DNA from: UBA4417 sp031550085
GTDB taxonomy: Bacteria; Bacteroidota; Bacteroidia; Bacteroidales; UBA4417
Reading direction: 5' to 3'
DNA length: 64,000 nucleotides
NCBI GenBank assembly: GCA_031550085.1
Contig: JAVBOY010000004.1
Span: 4,771-68,770 of the forward strand
Below are positions 1 through 9,232 of the stretch, piece by piece (position 1 is the first letter of the stretch; every line of letters starts with the position of its first letter). Under the pieces are notes generated by a model, which worked only from the letters and a program-made list of their open reading frames with translations, was not told the DNA's origin and ran no database searches. Position numbers and translations under genes: made by a program.

Positions 1-14
1 CAACACCTCAACAA

Positions 15-686
15 ATGAAACACTTTATTCCCTTTATTCTATGCTGTTTTTTGATATCCCCGGTTCGTTCGCAGGTAGTGATCGGATTGATTTTCGGCGA
101 TAAACTGAATTCGCCCAAGATGGAAACGGGCGTGCATGTAGGAGTGAATTTCAGCTCTTTAACCAACGTCAACCCGCAAAAGATGCTTTCGAATGTTTGT
201 GTGGGCTTATACAACCAATACCATTTCAACGACAAGCTTTTCCTGGATTCCCGGCTTTATGCCCACTTCAGCGGAGGAGCAACGGGGTTGGACATCGTCG
301 CTGCCGGCTATCCGCCGGAAAGCCTGATCGACTCGACGGGAGTGCGGCGTGTGATCAATTATTTGGGTTTGGGAAGCGGATTGGGGTATCAGTTCTCCAA
401 AAAATTCGGCGCTTCCGTCGGTTTCCTGGCGCTGTTGCGAAACGGGGTGAAGGATGTGCACAAAACAGAAAACGGGGACCGGCTGGTGATCAAAGATTTA
501 AAATTTACCAACCCGATCGATTGCGGCATTACAGCAAATACTTACTACCGCCTGGGGCATCACAGCAACGGGCTGTTGCTCGGGCTGGGCTTTTATTACG
601 GCTTTGCCAATGTGTACGAGAAACAAAGCATCCACAACCTGGTGGGGCAGTTTATCGTGGGCATCCCGTTGGGCAAACGGGAATAG
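15..686 (+). CDS. Outer-membrane beta-barrel protein, porin family-like
   Basis: The 223-residue product starts with a signal peptide (basic MKH, a hydrophobic core, cleavage near residues 18-20 at VRSQ). The rest is a string of alternating amphipathic strands with Gly/aromatic turns, such as GLGSGLGYQFSKKFGASVGF and LLLGLGFYYGFANVY, as in the small outer-membrane barrels of Bacteroidota (OMP_b-brl type). It should sit in the outer membrane; no ligand or partner can be read from the sequence. The ATG at 15 is the only start that retains the signal peptide. It is followed 39 bp later by another barrel-like gene in the same direction, so the two are probably co-transcribed. The upstream end of the operon may lie outside the window. 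Confidence 0.75.
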   Translation: MKHFIPFILCCFLISPVRSQVVIGLIFGDKLNSPKMETGVHVGVNFSSLTNVNPQKMLSNVCVGLYNQYHFNDKLFLDSRLYAHFSGGATGLDIVAAGYPPESLIDSTGVRRVINYLGLGSGLGYQFSKKFGASVGFLALLRNGVKDVHKTENGDRLVIKDLKFTNPIDCGITANTYYRLGHHSNGLLLGLGFYYGFANVYEKQSIHNLVGQFIVGIPLGKRE

Positions 687-725
687 GTTTATTTATGCAA
701 ACATCAATTCCACATACTGTTCTTT

Positions 726-1481
726 ATGAAAATACGGCTACTTGTTTGGATTCCGGTCCTCCTTGGTTTTCCGGCTGCGGCACAAGCCCAGCAGCAGGAT
801 AAACCCGACACACTCTGGAGGCGCAATGTATTGAAGTTGAATCCCACGCAAATGCTGGCCTACAACAAGCGGAACGTGGTCATTGCCTGGGAACATGCCG
901 TCAAAGCCCACCAGACCTTCGAAGCCAAAGTCGGCTTTTTCGGCTTGCCGCGCATTACCGGCGACACCATTTTGAACCTGGCTGCCATTACCAGCCGGCA
1001 ATCGGCCGGTTTCCAGGTGGGCGGCTCGTACCGTTTTTACCTGAAGAACCGGAACGTCCATTATGCTCCCGAAGGGGTTTACCTGGGAGCTTTTGCCTGT
1101 TATTACTACAATCAGTTTCAGAACACCCTCAACCTCTACCATTCCACCAAAACCTATAGCGGCGTGGTGCTCAACAGCCAAACCAGCATTTTATCCGTCG
1201 GGTTCGAGTTGGGCTATCATTTTGTATTTAAAAACCACCTGACGATCGATATGGTCCTGGCCGGTCCCGACATCACCTACCTGGCGGCTTCCCTAAAATT
1301 GCGCGGGAACTGGGACAACCAGTACAACGAAGAGTTTATGGGCGGCCTGTATTCACAATTGGTCGAACGCTATCCGCCTTTGGGACAAGTGATCCATCGG
1401 GGAGAATTTAAAACGTCCGGTATTGTCGACCATTGGCTGCCTTTTTACAAATACATCATCCAGATCGGCTGGAATTTTTGA
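726..1481 (+). CDS. Exported beta-barrel-like protein of unknown function
   Basis: The 251-residue product has a clear signal peptide (MKIRLLVWIPVLLGFPAAAQAQQ). The mature part contains many predicted beta strands with aromatic girdles, for example GGSYRFYLKNRNVHY, YLGAFACYYYNQF and LGYHFVFKNHL, resembling DUF3575-like outer-membrane proteins. I do not recognise a specific family. It lies 39 bp after the preceding barrel gene and likely shares its transcript. Another long frame covers the 5' half on the opposite strand, but it has no signal peptide or family features and is a shadow. Confidence 0.7.
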   Translation: MKIRLLVWIPVLLGFPAAAQAQQQDKPDTLWRRNVLKLNPTQMLAYNKRNVVIAWEHAVKAHQTFEAKVGFFGLPRITGDTILNLAAITSRQSAGFQVGGSYRFYLKNRNVHYAPEGVYLGAFACYYYNQFQNTLNLYHSTKTYSGVVLNSQTSILSVGFELGYHFVFKNHLTIDMVLAGPDITYLAASLKLRGNWDNQYNEEFMGGLYSQLVERYPPLGQVIHRGEFKTSGIVDHWLPFYKYIIQIGWNF

Positions 1482-2768
1482 GGATACACAAAAGAAGGGG
1501 AAAGGGGTTTATCGTGAACAGTGAAGGGAGAGTTGTTTGTTGAACTGTTGAATCGTTGAATCGTTGAATTGTTGAATTGTTTATTGTGAAGCGTGAACGG
1601 GTTCAAGGTAAAGGTTTAAACTGGGGAAATCGGGGAAGCAGGGGAAATAGGGAGGTGTTGCTCTTGATTTTAATCCACCATGATAATTAAATCTAATAAT
1701 GTGATATTTTAATCGCATATCGTGAAGCGTGAACAGTGACGGATGAGTAGTTTGTTGAGTTGTTGAACTGTTGAATTGTTTATTTGTATCAAAAGCCTTT
1801 CTGCCTGCTTCTATTAGACCTTGTCTACTTGTACCTCGTCACCCGTTACCCGTCAACCGTTATTCGTCACCAATACGGTAATAGAGTTCATACGTCTTGA
1901 GAGTTTAGTGATTCCGATGAGAGCTATTAGCTTGCCGGAAAGCATACGGTAAACAATACCTTTCATTATACTACTAATAAGTCCTACATCTCACTCAAAT
2001 AAACCCTACGACTTAAATAAGCAAGATGTAGGTCTTAAAAAAATGAGATGTAGGACACAGGATTAATCACTCCAATGGGAATATTTAAACTCTCAGGGGG
2101 AAAACTATTAATCTTCCTTGATGGCAGGCTTAAGAAGTAGAAAGGGTTCTAGCTTCGCAATGAAATGTGAAGCGTGAAATACCTGTTGAATTGTTGAATT
2201 GTTGAATTGTTTATTTAGTGAAGCGTGAACGGTACAGGGTAAAACGGGGAAATGGGGGAAGGGATTTCTCCCTTTCATTTCCTTCCGTCGAAATGACTTG
2301 AGATTCATCTTTGAAAACCCATTTTCAACTTTCAATTCTCAATTTTCAATTGAAAAGCCTTCTGCTTTTACCTTTCTGCACTAAAATGTGAAGCGTGAAC
2401 AGTGAAGGGTGAGTTGTTTGTTGAACTGTTGAATTGCTGAGTTGTTTATTTAGTGAAGCGTGAAGGGTAAAATGGTGCAAGGTACCCCGTTAACTAAAAA
2501 ATTCATTCGTAATTCGTAAATTTTAATTCGTAATTAATTTACTACTTGTATCTCGTCACCCGTTACTCGTCACTAAATCCCATTTTCAACTTTCAATTCT
2601 CAATTTTCAATTGAAAAGCCTCTGCTTTTTCCTTTCTACCCCAAATTAGTTACACGGAGAGCCACTGAGATTTCACAGAGTTACACAGAGATTCTTGTTT
2701 ACCCGCAAACTCGTGGCTCACAAACTAACAAACCACTTTCAATTCTCAATTTTCAATTTTCCACTGAA
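1482..2768. repeat. Non-coding region of modular word-like repeats
   Basis: There is no convincing gene in these 1.29 kb. The stretch is made of short modules repeated several times with small variations: GTGAAGCGTGAAC units (near 1587, 1720, 2167, 2219, 2391, 2454); strings of TTGAATTGTTGAA/TTGAATCGTTGAA (1545-1580, 1756-1780, 2182-2212, 2426-2450); CTCGTCACCCGTTACYCGTCA (1832, 2549); a CAACTTTCAATTCTCAATTT module continuing to TTTCAATTGAAAAGCC (2322-2377 and 2581-2637); a GTCGAAATGACT module (2287); and an ACACAGAG-rich module (2649-2693). The same modules recur at 32215-32904. This looks like a dispersed intergenic repeat family of the genome. Confidence 0.8.
1981..2056. repeat. 13-bp perfect inverted repeat with 50-nt spacer
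   Basis: GTCCTACATCTCA at 1981-1993 is exactly complementary to TGAGATGTAGGAC at 2044-2056. A third related copy (AAGATGTAGGTCTT) lies inside the loop at 2023-2036. It could fold as a long stem-loop or be a pair of protein-binding sites. No gene in the vicinity explains it. Confidence 0.6.
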
Positions 2769-3515
2769 TTACGTATTCATGCCACCGCAGACATTGATGA
2801 CTTGTCCGGTAACATAATCCGATAAATCGCTGGCCAGATAGGCACAGGTTTTCGCCACGTCTTCGGGCGTGCCGCCACGGCGCAACGGAATTTTCTCGGC
2901 CCAGCCTTTGCGGATTTCTTCGGACAATGCATGGGTCATTTCGGTTTCGATAAATCCGGGGGCAATGGCGTTGCAACGGATGTTGCGCGAACCCAGCTCT
3001 TGTGCGATGGATTTGGTAAATCCGATCATCCCGGCTTTGGAGGCCGAATAATTGGATTGGCCGGCATTGCCGCTAACTCCCACCACCGAACTCATGTTGA
3101 TGATGGATCCGCTGCGTTGTTTGAGCATATATTTTTGAACGGCTTTGGTCAGGTTAAAAACGCTTTTGAGGTTTACCTTTATAACCAGATCCCAATCGGT
3201 TTCGGGCATCCGCATCAGCAAATTATCGCGGGTAATTCCGGCATTGTTTACCAATACGTCGATCCGGCCGAATTCTTTTGCAATTTCATCCACCACGCGT
3301 TCGCTGTCTTCGAACGAGCTGGCATCGGAAGCATATCCAAGGGCTTTCACACCGAAAGCCGCCAGGTCTTTCTCGGTGTTTTCCATGGTTTCGTCACGGC
3401 GCATATCGGTAAACGCGATGTTGGCGCCCTGTTGAGCAAAAAATACGGCAATGGCTTTTCCGATTCCGCGCGAAGCGCCGGTAATTAAAGCATTTTTTCC
3501 TTCTAATAATTTCAT
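2769..3515 (-). CDS. fabG: 3-oxoacyl-[acyl-carrier-protein] reductase
   Basis: FabG reduces 3-oxoacyl-ACP with NADPH in the cytoplasmic type II fatty-acid elongation cycle. The 248-residue product is the normal family length and shows the short-chain dehydrogenase signature: the TGASRGIG nucleotide loop (residues 12-19), NNAG (90-93), and the catalytic N115, S143, Y156 and K160 (YSASK). The C-terminal PEDVAKTCAYLASD and VTGQVINVCGGM segments are typical of FabG. It is monocistronic, flanked downstream by the repeat region, and reads away from the large adhesin gene. Other SDR reductases share the fold, but length and motifs favour FabG strongly. Confidence 0.93.
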   Translation of the reverse strand: MKLLEGKNALITGASRGIGKAIAVFFAQQGANIAFTDMRRDETMENTEKDLAAFGVKALGYASDASSFEDSERVVDEIAKEFGRIDVLVNNAGITRDNLLMRMPETDWDLVIKVNLKSVFNLTKAVQKYMLKQRSGSIINMSSVVGVSGNAGQSNYSASKAGMIGFTKSIAQELGSRNIRCNAIAPGFIETEMTHALSEEIRKGWAEKIPLRRGGTPEDVAKTCAYLASDLSDYVTGQVINVCGGMNT

Positions 3516-3546
3516 AATCGAGTAAATAGTTAGTTAGATTTTGCGG

Positions 3547-3578
3547 CAAAAGTAAGCCTTATTTGCTTAGCAGGCAAG
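3547..3578 (-). promoter_or_regulatory. Putative fabG promoter
   Basis: On the minus strand a TACTTTTG box (complement of 3547-3554) matches the Bacteroidota -7 consensus TAnnTTTG. CTTG (3575-3578) lies 20 nt upstream of it, one base off the -33 TTTG. The start codon is 32 nt further on. Confidence 0.5.
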
Positions 3579-3862
3579 TTCCCGGAGCCGGGAAACCCGG
3601 ATGGTGAGGCGTTATTTCCCGGGTAGCCGACCCTTTTATATTAATGCGTTTTGAATTGATCAACAAATAATTATTTTCATAAATTACCTCGTTAATCAAT
3701 AGTTAAACAGTGAGTTACACAATTCATAAAATACCCTTTGCTTAACTTTTTTTATGGAGTATTTGCCGGAAAAGCGAAACCTTCAAATCGGAAATCTTGT
3801 TTTTTACTTTCATAACTCAAAAAGTATACGAAACCTATTTACTCACTAAAATCAAAACGACG
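3579..3862. other. Intergenic region with clustered CCCGG inverted repeats
   Basis: The interval between divergent fabG and the adhesin gene carries TTCCCGG/CCGGGAA (3579-3594), ACCCGG (3595-3600) and TTCCCGGG (3616-3623) in otherwise A+T-rich DNA. It could be an operator next to the fabG promoter, but no regulator is identifiable. The remaining stretch to 3862 holds only A+T-rich leader sequence of the adhesin gene. Confidence 0.35.
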
Positions 3863-6800
3863 ATGAAAAAAATTTTATTTTACTCGTTGTTGCTTTTCTA
3901 TTCTACCACATCTTTTGCCCAATTTACCGGGAACAAATCCGTTCCGGGGGATTATGCATTGCTTCAGGCGGCTATGGCCGGCCTGAATGCGCAGGATGTT
4001 GGCACGGGAGGAGGAACTGATCCTTCTTCAAGGGGAATAGAGGCAACAAGCAAAACCGTTTCTGATCCTAACATTTCTTTTGGAAATGAAAATTCCTTCC
4101 AAACGTTAACCGAAAAAACGACCCAAACCTCTACCAACGATTTCGCATCACTTACCGAAATTGATTATCAAAAAAAAATTGAAACCACTTCAATGCCCCT
4201 TCATGAGCTTTATGCTCAATCATTACCTCCTGCAGCGCAATATGGTTCTTTAAACAAAAACAGCGCTTATGCAGAGGTAAACCTTTCTGAGGAAAAAAAT
4301 TCAATTGAAAATTTATCTTCTCCTCGCACTTCGGAATCTAAACACAGCATCCCCGCTCCTCTTGCTGCACCGTCCACAGCAACGACAAATGAAGCCACAA
4401 ATATTACCACAACAGGGGCAACACTCAATGGAACCGTAGTTGATAACGGAATACCTGCCACGGTTACTTTTGAATATGGTTTGGACGATACTTACGGAAC
4501 GGTTGTTACGGCAGCCGAAAGCCCGGTTACAGGAGGGGTTTCCACTCCGGTAAGCGCCGTAATCAGCGGACTGGTACCCAATACAACCTATCACTTCCGG
4601 GTAGTTGCGGAAGATACCGATGGGACTACCTCTGGTTTGGATCAAACTTTTACCACAGCATGTCCTATCATTATTGCTACCATTTCAGGGGAAGATACGC
4701 TTTGTGCAAATTCAACCGCTGTTGTATTCTCTACCGAAAGCGGTCAATCCAACTATGTTTGGTCAGTGATCGGGGATGCTACCATCGTTTCGGGCGACGG
4801 GAACGAAAGCATTACCGTTGATTTCGGAGCGGCTGGGAACGACACGATTTCCGTCACCTATGTGGATGAAAACGGTTGCGCTCCGGCCGAACCCGTTCAG
4901 TTTGCCGTCGTTATCAATCCCTTGCCGGTGGCTACCATAAGCGGGGAAGATACGCTTTGTGCCAATTCAACCGCTGTTGTATTCTCTACCGAAAGCGGTC
5001 AATCCAACTATGTTTGGTCGGTCATCGGAGATGCAACCATCGTTTCGGGTGACGGTACCGAAAGTATTACCGTCGACTTTGGCGCAGCAGGGAACGATAC
5101 CCTTTCTGTCACCTATTTGGATGAAAACGGCTGCGCTCCGGCGGAACCCGTTCAGTTTGCCGTCGTTATCAATCCCTTGCCGGTGGCTACCATTAGCGGA
5201 GAAGATACGCTTTGTGCCAATTCAACCGCTGTTGTATTCTCCACCGAAAGCGGCCAATCCAACTATGTGTGGTCGGTCATCGGAGATGCAACCATCGTTT
5301 CAGGCGACGGTACCGAAAGCATTACCGTTGATTTCGGAGCGGCGGGGAACGATACGCTTTCCGTCACGTATGTGGACGAAAACGGTTGTTCACCTCTCGA
5401 ACCTGTTCTGTTTCCCATTTTGGTGAATCCGCTACCGCTGGCTACCATAGCCGGGGAAGATACGCTTTGTGCCAATTCCACCGGCCTTGTATTCTCGACC
5501 GAGAGCGGGCAATCCAATTATGTTTGGTCCGTGATCGGGGATGCTACGATTGTGTCGGGCGACGCTACCGAAAGTATTACCGTTGATTTCGGAGCGGCCG
5601 GGAACGATACGCTTTCCGTCACTTATGTGGACGAAAACGGTTGTTCGCCGCTCGAACCTGTTCTGTTTCCCATTTTGGTGAATCCGCTACCGCTGGCTAC
5701 CATAGCCGGGGAAGATACGCTTTGTGCCAATTCCTCCGGTATTGTCTTCTCTACCGAAAGCGGGCAATCCAATTATGTTTGGTCCGTGATCGGGGATGCT
5801 ACGATTGTGTCGGGCGACGGTACCGAAAGCATTACCGTTGATTTCGGAGCGGCAGGGAACGATACCCTTTCCGTCACTTATGTGGATGAAAACGGTTGCT
5901 CGCCACTCGAACCCGCCCAGTTTGCCATTCTCGTCAGCCCGATCCCGGTGGCTACCATAAGCGGGGAAGATACGCTTTGTGCCAATTCAACCGGTCTTGT
6001 GTTCACGACTGAGAGCGGACAATCCAACTATGTTTGGTCGGTCATCGGAGATGCAACCATCGTTTCAGGCGACGGGACCGAAAGCATTACCGTTGATTTC
6101 GGAGCGGCAGGGAACGACACGATTTCTGTGACCTACGTGGATGAAAACGGTTGCTCGCCACTCGAACCCGCCCAGTTTGCCATTCTCGTCAACCCGATCC
6201 CGTTGGCTACCATAAGCGGGGAAGATACGCTTTGTGCCAATTCCTCCGGTCTTGTGTTCACGACTGAGAGCGGACAATCCAACTATGTTTGGTCGGTTAT
6301 CGGAGATGCTACCATCGTTTCGGGCGACGGAACCGAAAGTATTACGGTTGATTTCGGAGCTGCTGGAAACGATACGCTTTCTGTCACCTATGTGGATGAA
6401 AACGGTTGTTCGCCACTCGAACCCGCTCAGTTTGCCATTCTCGTCAGCCCGATCCCGGTGGCTACGATTACCGGTGAAGATACGCTTTGTGCAAATTCCT
6501 CCGGTCTTGTGTTCACGACTGAGAGCGGTCAATCCAACTATGTGTGGTCGGTCACCGGAGATGCAACCATCGTTTCGGGCGACGGAACCGAAAGTATTAC
6601 TGTTGATTTCGGAGCAGCAGGAAACGATACGCTTTCCGTCACTTATGTGGATGAAAACGGTTGCTCGCCAGCCGAACCCGTTCTGTTTGCCATTTTGGTC
6701 AATCCGCTGCCCATCCCGGTTATTTCGGGTGAAAACTCGATTTGTGAAAACTCAACCGGTATTGTATTCTCCACCGAAAGCGGACAATCCAACTATGTGT

Positions 6801-9010
6801 GGTCGGTCATCGGAGATGCTACCATCGTTTCAGGCGACGGTACCGAAAGCATTACCGTTGATTTCGGAGCGGCTGGAAACGATACGCTTTCCGTCACTTA
6901 TGTGGATGAAAACGGTTGTGTTCCACTTGAACCTACCCAATTTGCCATTTTGGTTAATCCGCTACCGGTGGCTACGATTACCGGTGAAGATACGCTTTGT
7001 GCAAATTCCACCGCTGTTGTCTTCTCCACCGAAAGCGGCCAAGCCAACTATGTTTGGTCGATCATTGGGGATGCAACTCTTGTTTCCGGCGACGGGACCG
7101 AAAGCATTACCGTCGACTTTGGCGCAGCAGGGAACGATACGCTTTCCGTCACTTATGTAGATGAAAACGGTTGCTCGCCACTCGTGCCCGATCAACTTGC
7201 CGTCTTGGTCAATCCGCTGCCCGTACCGGTTATTTCGGGCGAGGATTCTCTTTGTGAAAATGCAACGGGGATTGTGTACACAACCGAAAGCGGACAATCC
7301 AACTATGTTTGGTCGGTTGCAGGAGATGCCAGCATTGTTTCGGGTGACGGGACCGAAAGCATTACCGTCGACTTCGGGGCAGCCGGCAACGACACGATTT
7401 CGGTGACTTATACGGACGAAAACGGTTGCTCGCCGCTCGTACCCGCTCAATTTGCCGTTATTGTCGCACCTACCCTCACCACTGCAGGCGAAATTTCAGG
7501 GCCCGATTCCATTGATATTCCTTCAACAGGAAATGTATACTCGGTTTCACCTCTGGCAGGAGCTACCACCTATACCTGGACTGTTTTATCGGGAGGAACC
7601 ATTACCAGCGGACAGGGGACATCGTCTATTACCGTTGATTTCCCGGCATCAACCGTTTTGGGAAGCATCAGCGTCATTGCCTCCAATGCTTGCAGCGAAA
7701 CGGAAGCTTCAAGCCTGGAAATCAGCATCAATGCCCCGGTAGCAGCAGGGCTTATTTTCAGCCCGACCAACTCTTCGCAAGTTTGTATCGGATCGTCGGG
7801 GCACGTTTATAGCGTTGATCCTATTTTAAACGCGGCATCCTATGTGTGGAGCGTTCCGGAAGGAGCCATTATTGATAACGGGCAAGGAACGCCAAGTATT
7901 TCCGTAAGTTATCCCGAAGGTTCTGTTTCGGGTGATGTGACGGTTTACGGCGTAAACAGTTCCGGAAATGGAGCGCCCTCATCGTTCGCGGTAGGTGTAA
8001 ATGTCCTGCCCAATGCTCCGACCATCACAGGGAACACCGATGTCTGTCAGCAAGCTTATGAAATCTACGAAACGGAAGACAGCATGACAAACTACGACTG
8101 GGAAGTAACGGGCGGCTTGATCGTTTTCAATACCGGAAACCGGGTTACGGTTTGGTGGCAAGAAAGCGGTCTCCAATCCATTAGCGTGACGTATGCCAAT
8201 GCAGGAGGTTGCACGGCAACCATACCGACGACCGTGGCTGTTACGGTCAGAGGGCTTCCTATTAGCGCCGGACCTGTGGTCGGTGAATCCAAAGTTTGTA
8301 CTCCGGCAGAAGGTATTGCGTTCAGCACACAACCTATTTTCGAAGCAACCAGTTATGAATGGATTCTTCCGGACGGCGCAACCATTGTGTCGGGAGCCGG
8401 CACCAATCAAATTGTCGTTGATTTTGCTGCCAATGCGCAAAGCGGTTCCATTTTGGTTCGTGGGGTTAATAGCTGCGGTGAAGGCGGATTCTCCCTGCCC
8501 TTTGTTCTAGAAGCAAGCGCAACACCGGAACCTCCCCTCATTTATATCAATGATGAAGGTTTGTTGGTGACCAATCTGACAGCGGGCACCTTCCAATGGT
8601 ATCTGAACGGTAGTCCTTTATTGGGAGCTACGAATCCGACACTGGCGGCATTGGTTTCCGGATTGTATCATCTGATTGTTATCGTCAACGGGTGCGAATC
8701 CGCGCCTTCGAATATTGTAGGCGTGACGGTGGGTGTCACAGACAAGCCGGTTTATACGCGAATCAACTTGTATCCGGTACCTAATACGGGTAAGTTTACT
8801 GTTTCTTTCGACTCGCAAAAGCAAGAAACGTACACCATCCGGATTTTATCTGCCATCGGAGCGCAAGTGTACAAATCGGAATCCATCGTTGTAAACGGCA
8901 AGTTCGATAAACAAATCACGCTTCCGAGCGACATTCCTGCCGGAGTTTATACGGTCCGGATTGAAGGTTCGGGCGGAGAATTTACCAAAAAGATGATTAT
9001 TACCAAATAA
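3863..9010 (+). CDS. Giant T9SS-secreted adhesin-like protein with PKD-like tandem repeats
   Basis: The 1715-residue protein begins with a signal peptide (MKKILFYSLLLFYSTTSFAQ); I chose the ATG at 3863 because the upstream in-frame ATG at 3797 would bury it. Next come a Ser/Thr-rich linker (about 25-165) and a fibronectin-III-like domain (about 170-268). Eleven nearly identical 85-residue PKD/Ig-like modules follow (272-1206), each with one Cys near its start (GEDTLC) and one near its end (DENGC). Four diverged modules cover about 1207-1560, then a short Ig-like segment. The C-terminal T9SS sorting domain (about 1630-1715) has LYPVPNTGKF, GVYTVRI and a basic KKMIITK end. It should be carried to the surface by type IX secretion and displayed as a long rod. 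The binding target is unknown. It is monocistronic with two hairpins after the stop. Confidence 0.92.
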   Translation: MKKILFYSLLLFYSTTSFAQFTGNKSVPGDYALLQAAMAGLNAQDVGTGGGTDPSSRGIEATSKTVSDPNISFGNENSFQTLTEKTTQTSTNDFASLTEIDYQKKIETTSMPLHELYAQSLPPAAQYGSLNKNSAYAEVNLSEEKNSIENLSSPRTSESKHSIPAPLAAPSTATTNEATNITTTGATLNGTVVDNGIPATVTFEYGLDDTYGTVVTAAESPVTGGVSTPVSAVISGLVPNTTYHFRVVAEDTDGTTSGLDQTFTTACPIIIATISGEDTLCANSTAVVFSTESGQSNYVWSVIGDATIVSGDGNESITVDFGAAGNDTISVTYVDENGCAPAEPVQFAVVINPLPVATISGEDTLCANSTAVVFSTESGQSNYVWSVIGDATIVSGDGTESITVDFGAAGNDTLSVTYLDENGCAPAEPVQFAVVINPLPVATISGEDTLCANSTAVVFSTESGQSNYVWSVIGDATIVSGDGTESITVDFGAAGNDTLSVTYVDENGCSPLEPVLFPILVNPLPLATIAGEDTLCANSTGLVFSTESGQSNYVWSVIGDATIVSGDATESITVDFGAAGNDTLSVTYVDENGCSPLEPVLFPILVNPLPLATIAGEDTLCANSSGIVFSTESGQSNYVWSVIGDATIVSGDGTESITVDFGAAGNDTLSVTYVDENGCSPLEPAQFAILVSPIPVATISGEDTLCANSTGLVFTTESGQSNYVWSVIGDATIVSGDGTESITVDFGAAGNDTISVTYVDENGCSPLEPAQFAILVNPIPLATISGEDTLCANSSGLVFTTESGQSNYVWSVIGDATIVSGDGTESITVDFGAAGNDTLSVTYVDENGCSPLEPAQFAILVSPIPVATITGEDTLCANSSGLVFTTESGQSNYVWSVTGDATIVSGDGTESITVDFGAAGNDTLSVTYVDENGCSPAEPVLFAILVNPLPIPVISGENSICENSTGIVFSTESGQSNYVWSVIGDATIVSGDGTESITVDFGAAGNDTLSVTYVDENGCVPLEPTQFAILVNPLPVATITGEDTLCANSTAVVFSTESGQANYVWSIIGDATLVSGDGTESITVDFGAAGNDTLSVTYVDENGCSPLVPDQLAVLVNPLPVPVISGEDSLCENATGIVYTTESGQSNYVWSVAGDASIVSGDGTESITVDFGAAGNDTISVTYTDENGCSPLVPAQFAVIVAPTLTTAGEISGPDSIDIPSTGNVYSVSPLAGATTYTWTVLSGGTITSGQGTSSITVDFPASTVLGSISVIASNACSETEASSLEISINAPVAAGLIFSPTNSSQVCIGSSGHVYSVDPILNAASYVWSVPEGAIIDNGQGTPSISVSYPEGSVSGDVTVYGVNSSGNGAPSSFAVGVNVLPNAPTITGNTDVCQQAYEIYETEDSMTNYDWEVTGGLIVFNTGNRVTVWWQESGLQSISVTYANAGGCTATIPTTVAVTVRGLPISAGPVVGESKVCTPAEGIAFSTQPIFEATSYEWILPDGATIVSGAGTNQIVVDFAANAQSGSILVRGVNSCGEGGFSLPFVLEASATPEPPLIYINDEGLLVTNLTAGTFQWYLNGSPLLGATNPTLAALVSGLYHLIVIVNGCESAPSNIVGVTVGVTDKPVYTRINLYPVPNTGKFTVSFDSQKQETYTIRILSAIGAQVYKSESIVVNGKFDKQITLPSDIPAGVYTVRIEGSGGEFTKKMIITK
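4676..7480 (+). repeat. Eleven tandem 255-bp repeats
   Basis: The unit beginning GCTACCATTAGCGGGGAAGA-like recurs at exact 255-bp steps (4676, 4931, 5186, 5441, 5696, 5951, 6206, 6461, 6716, 6971, 7226), 85 codons each with no frame change. Neighbouring copies share private variants: copies 3-4 share the PVLFPILVNPLPL tail, and copies 6-8 share the SGLVFTTES type. That points to recent local duplication or gene conversion. Confidence 0.95.
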
Positions 9011-9022
9011 ACATCGGATTTG

Positions 9023-9103
9023 AGGAACCCTATTTAAATTACCCTCAAATGGGGTTCCTTTTCAAAGAGAGTTGCAGGCATCCGTTTGTAACTCTCTTTT
9101 TAT
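9023..9103 (+). terminator. Two successive intrinsic terminators after the adhesin gene
   Basis: First hairpin: AGGAACCC (9023-9030) pairs with GGGTTCCT (9052-9059), followed by TTTT. Second hairpin: AGAGAGTT (9066-9073) pairs with AACTCTCT (9090-9097), followed by a run of T. Both lie just downstream of the stop at 9010. Confidence 0.75.
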
Positions 9104-9171
9104 TTCTAGCACTTTTTAATGGTTTACCACGTTTGTCCGTTTTAAGCATCCCTGACTGTTTGGATATTGGA

Positions 9172-9213
9172 TAAACAAAAAAGAGGCCGCCATATCGAAA
9201 TACAGCAGCCCCT
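9172..9213 (-). terminator. Intrinsic terminator of the DUF6580 gene
   Basis: Read on the minus strand, AGGGGCTGC (complement of 9205-9213) pairs with GCGGCCTCT (complement of 9182-9190), with two G-U pairs, and is followed by a T-rich tract (complement of 9172-9181). It lies 20 bp past the stop at 9233. Confidence 0.65.
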
Positions 9214-9232
9214 TTGTATTGACTGAAAGTGC

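Noticed and set aside
1482..2768. CRISPR-like array in the repeat-rich non-coding block
   Set aside because: The repeats vary in length, order and spacing, and there are no uniform spacers or cas genes.
2931..3488. 185-codon plus-strand frame opposite fabG
   Set aside because: Fully antisense to a gene with every FabG catalytic motif; no recognisable features.
6234..7160. 308-codon open frame on the plus strand inside the adhesin repeats, and similar frames at 4959-5426 and 6065-6532
   Set aside because: They arise because the 255-bp unit is a multiple of three, so any stop-free alternative frame is repeated. They have no start context, signal or family match.
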